DNA of 64,000 nucleotides from Candidatus Obscuribacter phosphatis (GTDB lineage: Bacteria; Cyanobacteriota; Vampirovibrionia; Obscuribacterales; Obscuribacteraceae): NCBI GenBank assembly GCA_001899315.1, contig MOYA01000001.1:478859-542858 (forward strand). The letters run 5' to 3'. Every line of letters starts with the position of its first letter. Within the stretch, counting starts at the first letter, position 1. The notes under the pieces were generated by a model. The model made no database searches. It had not been told where the DNA came from and saw nothing but the letters and a program-made list of their open reading frames with translations. The position numbers and the translations under genes are program-made. Of the stretch, positions 51,501 through 59,100 are shown piece after piece.

Positions 51501-51597
51501 TATCATCACCCATATAAGCGATGTCAAAGAAATGTTTCCGGTGCAGATACAGGTCACTAAGCGGGGCGGCATCTCAAAATTGAATTTTATCGCCTGA
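48529..51597 (+). CDS. sbcC: SbcC/Rad50-type DNA repair ATPase
   Basis: SbcC with SbcD nuclease processes DNA ends and hairpins. The 1022-residue protein has Walker A GQNGAGKSALLDA (about 32-44), a Q-loop region near TFINSAYLKQGRSDEF, long coiled coils (about 180-510 and 540-860), and the zinc hook CPLC at about 524. The ABC signature is LYSGGEAFKVNFALRIALSR (about 927) and Walker B is LETLIIDEGFGSQD (about 957). The start is GTG at 48529, which begins MILNLVQLHNFMSY. No sbcD gene is adjacent, although the two are usually neighbours. Confidence 0.95.
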   Translation: MILNLVQLHNFMSYADATLDLSGIPVACLTGQNGAGKSALLDAVTWAIFEEARASSDELIRLGESQMWVDLVFAHEGRLYRVRRSRQRSGKAGSRGQTKGNLEFMVADGITGVDDIGKERLASVKWNSLTAASTRETGRLILNLLRMDYDTFINSAYLKQGRSDEFTLKPPSERKQVLGEILGLSYFDRLRDEARDLTKLTKGKLDFLSGSVSNLDSLKDLEVEIKEKLVVEKNELKNAEGAFLDIECRVNELTEKVQNLKMVKVQIDSNDKRLTDACIQLTRLIQERGELIEKVGELKVLLAEGAHLEKELQEFEATRARVEMLDTLQLSMQELSERKIALSGELSFIRSKLEMNLEQLEKEAEQLEKRRQELLLDVDGAEKIEAQYLEYKKMVEQETSLARKQEAFTQLTRRAQELSALIQESRIRLEAEVGQKENVVKDLESVSGSSQNLNQEGEDLDEEAKELDKLEVQFDLCEKRGLSIKSQLESFDLKIEDLKLRQRENLEKIRELNEHANSPLCPLCSHPILDRAAVCDRYLQQNKEMHDEIGRIEVEKERLAFDRDELRKEYTELKRRLLGRKELDKRIGQFNERLSAVSRAQDNLAKQKAELALLTEKLNAENFAQLERESLLKVKEQLAEIDFDPVVYNSLSAQIRLKRHIEARKEQLERDQQELSALEKKRPELLESLKNLKAEISSESYGIEVRQELGRIQESLSLSSYSRDEHARLKQRLSELMHFAQKARDVKRAAEELPLLSGKLQSLEQEENRNREIVEGLENEQIDLKSAYQEMDREKAALDGLLPMLAELRDKRDESSRKVAVLLDKEEAVGRELRAIEDRLKEIETLKEELSDYEFLSEALGKKGIQAVIIENAIPEIESEANRILSRLTENKMHVALITQARTKAGGMSETLDLVIGDELGTRAYELYSGGEAFKVNFALRIALSRLLARRAGSKLETLIIDEGFGSQDDSSRERLVKAIKLIQQEFSRVLIITHISDVKEMFPVQIQVTKRGGISKLNFIA

Positions 51598-51626
51598 AAA
51601 TTTATGTCTAAATTTATGTCTGAACT

Positions 51627-54155
51627 TTATCGCCTGACTGCATAACCGATTAGACCGTGGCTGGTTAGTCTGGCGGCGGCATGCCAGACCATGGCGGTCG
51701 GGGCATAAGACAGGGCCCCGAAAATAGCTTCCAAGCCAAATCTTCCATCGGCCATTCGCATTATTTCCTTGAGCAGATGCTGTTCTCTTTGCCCTGGCTC
51801 TTCGTGCCTGAAGAGCTCTTGCCAGGCTGCGTCGGAATATTGAGCGATGATGGGAGTTCTCAGATCTTTGATGATTTGTCTGGCTGCAGTCAGATTGTCT
51901 GTGGCTAGGGCTGAATCCATAAGACAGTTCATGATTGAGGGCATGGGCATTCTTTTGATCTGGAGAGCTTCTTTGTCGAGGCTCGGCTTTTCAGAAAAAA
52001 CGAAAGTACCGGTTTCGAAGGTCGATACAAATTCCATGAGAGCATCCATGCCTTGCATTTTGCCTAGTTCAGCCCCAATGGCTTTGCCGTCTTCGACAAG
52101 CAGGGTGAATTGGCGATTGGTGACCGGGTCTTCGACAGTGAGCACGCCGGTGCGTCCGCCGCTGGCCATCGACTGAATCACTTCGGCACCGTCCATGACA
52201 CCAAGCTCGCCCTTGACGGCTGTGTACTTGCGCAAGGGCTTGAAATTAGATGGTACGTTGCGGGCTTTGGCCAGGGACAAAGTCACCCTATAGCCATTTG
52301 GTGGAACGGGATTATTCTCAGGTTTGGCTAGATTTTCAGCCAGTACCATGGCTAGTTTTGCTCTAGCCAGCACATCGTCGCCTTTCATCGCGTCAAAAGG
52401 AAACACTGCCAAACCAAGGCTGACCACTAGATTGTGCGCCACTGTTCTTTCGGCGCGCAAGCCGGTCTCGAGGAGTCGGCCGAGCTCTAAGCAGCACTGC
52501 TCATAAAAGGTCTCGTTTTCACCTCTGATGATTATGGCAAACTCAAGTGGCTGGGCTCTCACTAAATCTAGTTTGCTCAGGTCGCCAAGCTTGCCGAGGT
52601 GCTTCGTTTCTTTTAGGTGCTTCATGGCTTTCGCCACTGAAAGGGCGTAATTATCTAGATTGTTGTCGCAACTGCCGCTTTCAGAGTTGAGACTAAAATA
52701 GACTATGGCATAGGTCTGCCCGCTGGTAATACCCATCGAATTATTCAGATCTGAGACCGACTCTTGCAAGTAGGCTTTGTTGCGCAATTCAGTGAGTGGG
52801 TCGTTCCAGATTTGCTCTTCTTTTTCTTCGCGCTGCAAAAGGCTGTTATAGAGACCTGCGGTTTGGTCCAGCAGTCTTTCCAACCCTCTTATCTGGTCGG
52901 GGCCAAGGGCTTCTTTTGTCAACACTAAAAGAAAACCGAGATAGCGTCGGCGGTGTCTAATCGGGGCCATGACTATATGTTGGGCGTTCAATCTGACCAT
53001 AACAGAGTCAAGACCGGTGCGCTTCATCGACATCGGACCAAGATTGATGGCTTTACCGGCGGTGCGCGCTTGTTCAAAGAGGGGCTGTAAATTAAGCGCC
53101 GCCAACTCCAAAAGTTGTCCTTCTTTTAGACCGGCAGACTTGACGATGCTCTCGGTGGTGGCTTTCCCCGCCAGCACTTCGCCCTTCATAAAGACCACCC
53201 CGGTGACCAGACCCGGGAATCTTTCAATTACTCCTTCGGTGATGTTTTCTCCGAAGGCTTCTTCGGTCTGTTTTAGGGCTTTGAGGGCGTGCACGGTAGC
53301 TTTGTGACCGGTTGATTTGACTTTTGGTAGGCTTTGATTGCTTACTTCTTGCAGTTCCTTCTCAGAAGGTTTGAGCCAGGGACCGGCTTCGCCTCCTTGT
53401 TTCTGTAAGGCTTCCCTCGCTTCTTTCTCTTTCTCGCTCAGCGCCGCTATAAAGTCATGCAGGGCTCCTTTGAGATTCCATAATTCGCTGGAAGCCATTG
53501 GTGAGAGTTGGATTTTATCGAATGCCACCGTGCTCGGTGCGGGCGATTCGGCTAGATTTTTGATTTCTTTAGAAAATTTCGCCAGAGGTTCTAGGAAAAT
53601 GCGGGCCAGGACAAGGAAGTTAAGGACCGCCGAGATGAGAAAGATAGCGATCATAGAGCCGCCTCGGAAAGGCATATTCCAGAAGAAGAGCAAGTCTTCC
53701 GGTGCCGAAAGGGGCAGCCCTGGAAAGGTGGCGTCTATGCCCACATGAATGAGATAACCGGACTGCAAGCTGCTTACCGCTTCATAATAGTTGGTTTCTC
53801 TAAGCTTGATATAACCGCTGCGCATCGGATAATCGCTTAGATAGGGGGCAAACCGAGCCGACTCAGCCGATGGTTTGGCACTGCCGTCTGTGATATAGAG
53901 CCAGGAGAGATTGTAACGCTCCAAGAGTCTGGTGATTTCCAGGGAATTTAAATCGTGCTCGCGCCCCGATCTGTTGATGAACTGCTTGACGCCGATGGCG
54001 GCGGTTTCTGCTTGCAGTGGTACCACCGCCGGTGTGACGAGGGCGACCACGGCAACCGCCAAAGGAAAGGAAAGCAAGACTGAAATGCTGTAGACAAAGA
54101 TCGTCGATCTCATCCATCTTGTCAGTTTGGCATTTAGCGGCTCTTTCATAGTCAT
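51627..54155 (-). CDS. membrane sensor with GAF-like, degenerate GGDEF and DUF4388 domains
   Basis: Two hydrophobic helices (about 22-45 and 170-190) enclose a periplasmic sensor part with YNLSWLYITDGSAKPS. A coiled linker and a GAF-like region (about 300-430) follow. Then comes a diguanylate-cyclase-like fold (about 450-620) starting NDPLTELRNKAYLQE and ending with SLGLAVFPFDAMKGDDVLARAKLAM. The GGDEF active-site motif itself is absent. A DUF4388-like domain (about 655-760) follows. It is probably a non-enzymatic or c-di-GMP-sensing signalling protein. The ATG at 54155 is used; a TTG at 54167 and an ATG at 54149 are alternatives. It is the last gene of the udk operon. Confidence 0.8.
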   Translation of the reverse strand: MTMKEPLNAKLTRWMRSTIFVYSISVLLSFPLAVAVVALVTPAVVPLQAETAAIGVKQFINRSGREHDLNSLEITRLLERYNLSWLYITDGSAKPSAESARFAPYLSDYPMRSGYIKLRETNYYEAVSSLQSGYLIHVGIDATFPGLPLSAPEDLLFFWNMPFRGGSMIAIFLISAVLNFLVLARIFLEPLAKFSKEIKNLAESPAPSTVAFDKIQLSPMASSELWNLKGALHDFIAALSEKEKEAREALQKQGGEAGPWLKPSEKELQEVSNQSLPKVKSTGHKATVHALKALKQTEEAFGENITEGVIERFPGLVTGVVFMKGEVLAGKATTESIVKSAGLKEGQLLELAALNLQPLFEQARTAGKAINLGPMSMKRTGLDSVMVRLNAQHIVMAPIRHRRRYLGFLLVLTKEALGPDQIRGLERLLDQTAGLYNSLLQREEKEEQIWNDPLTELRNKAYLQESVSDLNNSMGITSGQTYAIVYFSLNSESGSCDNNLDNYALSVAKAMKHLKETKHLGKLGDLSKLDLVRAQPLEFAIIIRGENETFYEQCCLELGRLLETGLRAERTVAHNLVVSLGLAVFPFDAMKGDDVLARAKLAMVLAENLAKPENNPVPPNGYRVTLSLAKARNVPSNFKPLRKYTAVKGELGVMDGAEVIQSMASGGRTGVLTVEDPVTNRQFTLLVEDGKAIGAELGKMQGMDALMEFVSTFETGTFVFSEKPSLDKEALQIKRMPMPSIMNCLMDSALATDNLTAARQIIKDLRTPIIAQYSDAAWQELFRHEEPGQREQHLLKEIMRMADGRFGLEAIFGALSYAPTAMVWHAAARLTSHGLIGYAVRR

Positions 54156-54179
54156 TTGCTTTCTCAATCGCTCAACCGC

Positions 54180-55520
54180 TCAATAGGTCCGACCGGCTGT
54201 CAAACCGTAGCGCGAAAGCAGATAGAAAAAGCATCCTATTGCACAGGCGGCATTGAAAATTATTAGAGAGGGGAGAAATAGTTTCTTCCATATGCCTAAG
54301 GTGTTACCCGTGAGACCCGTAATGCTTTGGTCGATAAGGCTCGGCAAACCGTTAACCATAATGCAAATAATAGGGATTTCGGATGGAAAAAGATAGCGCC
54401 CCTGTCCTCCCCCGAGATTGGTGGAGGAAGCATATACCATGGCCAGTAAGTTGGCTATAAGAGTAGCTGAAAGTACGGCCCAAATTTGTTTGAGCCTGTC
54501 CGGCAACGGTTTCTTCCACTGTCTCAAGGCAAGGCTTAGGCTGCCTGTAAGACCAAGCAGCATGTAAGAGAAATAAGTCCAATAGACCCAGCGCCACATA
54601 TAAATGTCCATGTAACCGAAGAGTCCCCAAAAGGAAAAGAGTATGGAGCGCCACCAGCGGTGCTCTTTCACCACTTGCCAAAAGCTCATATGAAAATTGA
54701 GATCGCGGTGATAGGTCACCGCCCAGGTATGGAACATGGTGCGAGTGCCCAGGGCATCACCGGGGTAGAGGCTCAAATTGCGCAGAAACCAAGGTAGGCA
54801 AAGGGCGGTGCTGCCGCCCAGCAGAGCTAGATGGGCGAGCGCTTTGGCGATTGGGGTTTTGAAACTGAAAAAGGCTAGTAAAAAAGCTAGAGCCACAGCC
54901 GGAAAGAGCGCGTAGGCCGAATATTTGGTCAGGGCTAAGAAAGCCAGGCAGAGACCAAGGGTTAGGGTGATTTTGTACTTCGGTCCATTTTTCAGGGTGC
55001 AGACCAAAAGGGCCAGCACTATGCCCGAAAGAGTGATGGCGGTGCTGTCGTTATTGATATAGGCATGCACCAAAATAAGCTGCGGATGAAAGACAACCAG
55101 CCATGGTACTGCTTCTGCCTTGATCTTTTCTCTACTAAAGACCACTCTACCGATATAACGGGCTGCAAAAACCAGAGGCAGACCGATAAGCAAACTGCCA
55201 AATCGTCCGGTGCGCGAGGGATCATTTAGATTGAAAGGGAAAGAAAGCAGTTTGGCGGCCGCCACATGGGGCAGATAGCCTAGCTGGGGAAGCGAGCCGT
55301 AGACTGCCGAGGGTCCACCCTTTGCCACTTCTGCTGCGTCAGGCAGATGCATGTTTTCCAGCATAAATTTGAAGACCCAGAAATGGGAGAATTCATCGGG
55401 CGCCCCTTGCATCGGCACCATAAAAATCCAGGGCAGTCTGGTGAGAAAGTAGGCAAAAACAAGCGCCGCTACCGGCAATAGTGGCTTCAGAGCAAGACTT
55501 TCTTTCTTAGAGGTTTCCAT
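54180..55520 (-). CDS. polytopic GT-C-like (DUF2142-type) membrane protein
   Basis: A 446-residue protein with about 11 hydrophobic helices. After the first helix comes QGAPDEFSHFWVFKFM, where the acidic pair and His fit the first loop of GT-C glycosyltransferases and DUF2142 proteins. LGGGQGRYLFPSEIP near residue 378 is also typical of these families, which transfer sugars from lipid-phosphate donors. Donor and acceptor are unknown. The ATG at 55520 is 6 nt after the udk stop, and the gene ends 25 nt before the next start, so it belongs to an operon of three. Confidence 0.75.
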   Translation of the reverse strand: METSKKESLALKPLLPVAALVFAYFLTRLPWIFMVPMQGAPDEFSHFWVFKFMLENMHLPDAAEVAKGGPSAVYGSLPQLGYLPHVAAAKLLSFPFNLNDPSRTGRFGSLLIGLPLVFAARYIGRVVFSREKIKAEAVPWLVVFHPQLILVHAYINNDSTAITLSGIVLALLVCTLKNGPKYKITLTLGLCLAFLALTKYSAYALFPAVALAFLLAFFSFKTPIAKALAHLALLGGSTALCLPWFLRNLSLYPGDALGTRTMFHTWAVTYHRDLNFHMSFWQVVKEHRWWRSILFSFWGLFGYMDIYMWRWVYWTYFSYMLLGLTGSLSLALRQWKKPLPDRLKQIWAVLSATLIANLLAMVYASSTNLGGGQGRYLFPSEIPIICIMVNGLPSLIDQSITGLTGNTLGIWKKLFLPSLIIFNAACAIGCFFYLLSRYGLTAGRTY

Positions 55521-55526
55521 AGATTT

Positions 55527-56129
55527 TTAGAGAGAGAAACTGCCGTGCATTTCTTCTCCCATCAAGACTAGATCGGCTAGTTCGCGCATTGGCTCGACAT
55601 AGCGGCTATATGATTCTTCCACCTGCAGGCTGTGTCTGATTGTATCGAGGGTGGAGCGCCCTCTCTCGACGTCGCGTCTGAGACGGCGGGCCATGCGCTG
55701 GTCTATCGGGGTATCGATGAAAATTTTCAGTGTGGCCAGCTCTCTTAAGGGTGAATGAAAGGCAAATATTCCTTCCACTACCACAATTGAACGATCCGGC
55801 GGTGGTACTATGCGCTCGCCCACTCTTTTGCAAGAACGCATGTCATAAACCGGTATGTTCACTGCCGCACCCTTAGAGAGCGCCAGACAGGCTCTGGCGC
55901 ATTCTTCCAGGTCGACAGTGGAGGGATGGTCAAAATCTATGGTGCCGTCTTCCTTGGGCACTAAATCGGAAAGGTCTTTGTAAAAATGGTCGGTGGAAAG
56001 TATCGAGGCGCCGATGAATTTTTTAGCCAAGGTAGACTTTCCCGAGCCTGAGCCGCCGCATATGGCGATAATTTGACTGATTCGTTTGCCGGCAGCCATG
56101 GTTGAGCTTACGACCTCTGCAGTTACCAT
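55527..56129 (-). CDS. udk: uridine kinase
   Basis: Udk phosphorylates uridine and cytidine for pyrimidine salvage. The P-loop GGSGSGKST (about 24-32), STDHFYKDL with the substrate Asp, DFDHPSTVD, IPVYDMRSCKR, VVVEGIFAFH and RRLRRDVERGRS are all typical, and 200 residues is close to the usual length. The start is unclear. ATG at 56129 has no Shine-Dalgarno, and a second ATG at 56099 also lies just before the conserved part. It is first of three minus-strand genes and is divergent from the hybrid kinase. Confidence 0.93.
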   Translation of the reverse strand: MVTAEVVSSTMAAGKRISQIIAICGGSGSGKSTLAKKFIGASILSTDHFYKDLSDLVPKEDGTIDFDHPSTVDLEECARACLALSKGAAVNIPVYDMRSCKRVGERIVPPPDRSIVVVEGIFAFHSPLRELATLKIFIDTPIDQRMARRLRRDVERGRSTLDTIRHSLQVEESYSRYVEPMRELADLVLMGEEMHGSFSL

Positions 56130-56180
56130 CTATACTTATGAAAGTGAGAGCATTGTACTCCTTTCAAATCAGGAATTTCC

Positions 56181-59100
56181 TTGACCGAAAATTTAAGTGA
56201 AATGAAAGACCGGGGCGTGGGCGGCTATACCGAACATGTCGAACTGGTCTTTCAAGAGCTGATTAATTCGGTTGAAGCCATTATTTGGGAAGCTGATTTC
56301 AAGACCTCCCGCATAACTTATGTCTCGCAATATGTGCAAGACCTTCTTGGCTACCCGGCGGAACGTTGGTATAACGATCCAGGCTTATTTCCATCCATAG
56401 TGCATCCCGATGATTTGGAGCTGATTTCAAGAGCTAAAGCTTCTGTCACTCCGCACAATTCCAGATATCACGTTTCTTACCGGGTCTTCAAAGCTAGCGG
56501 CGAAGTGGTGTATCTCTTGGATCGCGTTTCGGTGCAGTTTCAGGGTGATGAGCCGGTTGTTTTGCGGGGTATTAGTACCGATGTCAGCGAAAGAGTAAGA
56601 GTCGAAGAAGCTCTGGCTTTGTCTGTTGAGGTCACCAGAGCCGCCTCTGAAATGGACAGTGCCTTGGCCATTGCTCAGAGTTGTTTGACAAGAATATACG
56701 ACCTGCTCAAGCTTGATTATGGTAGGGTCTGGTTCGTAGACAAAGAAAAGTCCAGTCTCGAAAATGGTCTTAAGCCTGTTTCTCATTTCAGCAGGTTGGC
56801 TGGTCAGGGCGCCGAAGATCCCGATGCCCGTTCGGTCAATCTCGTCGACAGTGCCGCTCGTTCGGGGGCGGCTGTCTTTACCAAGCTAGAAGGCCGCTTC
56901 AAATCCGGCTTTGCTTTTCCGGTCTGTATTTCAGGCGAACTCTTTTGTGTCTTCGAGTTTCTCAGTTGCTATCTCTTTTTGCCCAATCAGTTTTTGCTTA
57001 AGGCATTGGAAGAAATCTCCGCCCATCTGGCTGTGGTTTTTGCCAAAAGAGCCGGTCAAGAACAGTTGCGTATTCAGAAAGAACACGAAAAAATTATTCT
57101 CGACTCTATGCCGGTTATGGTCTGGTTTAAAGATGCCCATGGTCGAATTTTGCGGGTCAATAAGTCGGGTGCCGCCATCAGAGGTATGGAACCACACCAG
57201 ATGGCGGGCAAAACCGATTGGGAACTTTATCCGGATGAAGCCGATGAATATTATGCCGACGACCTGGAAGTGATTAGTTCTGGACGTCCTAAATTAGGCA
57301 TTGTCGAACAGCATCTGCGCGGGGACGGCACAAAAACTTGGGTGTCGACCGATAAGATTCCTTACCGAGATCACACCGGTGAGGTGCGCGGCGTAATTGT
57401 TTTTGCCAGCGATATCTCAAAGCTAAAGGAAGCGGAAGAGGAATTGCTGGCCATTAGGCAAGACCTGGAAAGCAAGGTGGCTGAGCGCACCAAGGAACTG
57501 GAAGAAGCCAATATTTATTTTGCCCTCAGTCGTGACCTGCTCTGTATTGCCACCAAGGATGGTTACTTTCGCAGGCTTAATCCTTCTTGGCAGCAAAAGC
57601 TCGGCTATAGTTTGGAAGACTTGATGGAAAGACCGTTTCTTTCTTTAGTGCATCCCGACGACCGCGAAAGTAGTCGGGCCGCCCTGGCTCATTTGCAAGA
57701 AGGCGGCTATATTCGTAATTTCGAGAATCGTTATTTGCGCAAAGACGGTTCGATATGCTGGTTTTTGTGGAGTGCCAGTGCCCCTGCCGACAGCGAGCTT
57801 ATTTATGCTGTCGCCTATGACATAACAGATCGCAAAGAAGCAGAAAGAGAACTGCATGAGATCAGCGTCGCTCTCAAGAACGCTGTTGAAGGTATTGCCA
57901 AGATCGATGTCGAAGATTGCATGGTTAGCGTCAATGAAGCCTATGGCGCCTTGCATGATGTTGATTCAACTAGTTTAATCGGTCGTTGCATCACCGAATT
58001 CATAGCCCCTGACTGTCTTGAGAAATGGGCTAATTGCCGTGCTTCGATGTTGCAATCGGGAAAATCTGTGGTCGAGTTGACCGGCTTGAAAGAAGGTGGT
58101 GAAACCTTCCATCAGGAAGTCACTCTGGTCAGGGTCGATTCAGATAGCGGCCAGTTTTGCGGCTATTATGTCTTCAACAAAGACATCACTGCGCGAACCG
58201 ATGCCGAGCTGTCCTTGCGTCAGAGCGAAGCGCGCTTTCACCATTTGGCCAGTCATGTGCCGGGCGGCATCTATCAGTATGTCAGGCGTGAAGACGGCAG
58301 TTTCTACTTTCCCTATGTCAGTCCGGGTTGCGGTGCCATCATCGGCCGCGATCCAGCAGAGTTGATGAAGAATCCGGATCTGCTTTTTTCGATCTTGCAT
58401 CCCGAAGATGTGCCACTACTCAATCAAGCCATAGTCGGTACTCTCTCTTCTAATCGCAGCGTCACCTTTGAAGGGCGTATTATTAATGGTCGTGAACTGC
58501 GTTGGGTACATTGTGAGTCTACGCCTGAGACTCTGGCAAACGGCGATATTATTTTCAATGGACTAATTACCGATATTACAGATAAGAAGCTTTCAGAAGA
58601 GAAGATTCGCAAACTAAACGAAGATCTCTCTGAGCGGGTGAACCGTTTGGCGGCAGTCAATAAAGAATTAGAATCCCTGACTCGCAAACTTGAATTGGCT
58701 TATGACGCAGCTATGGAAGCTTCTAAAGTGAAGTCTGAGTTTGTCGCCAATATTTCGCACGAAATTCGCACACCTATTTCTGCCGTTATTGGTATGTCCG
58801 AGCTTTTGCTCGATTCCAGTCTCAGTGATGAACAAAGGCAATACGGCATAATGGTCCGTGATTCGGCGCAGTCGCTGCTCACCATCATCAACGATATCCT
58901 TGATTTCTCTAAGATGGAAGCCGGCCATCTGGAGTTGGAAGTGAATGAGATCAATCTGCTTAGTCTGGTGGAAGACAGTGTCGAATTGCTTGCTCATGCC
59001 GCCAGGAAGAAAGGTCTTTCGTTGACAACTATTGTCTCTCCCGACCTGCCTGGTTTGGTGCTGGGTGATGCCGTTAGAATCAGGCAGATCTTGCTTAACC

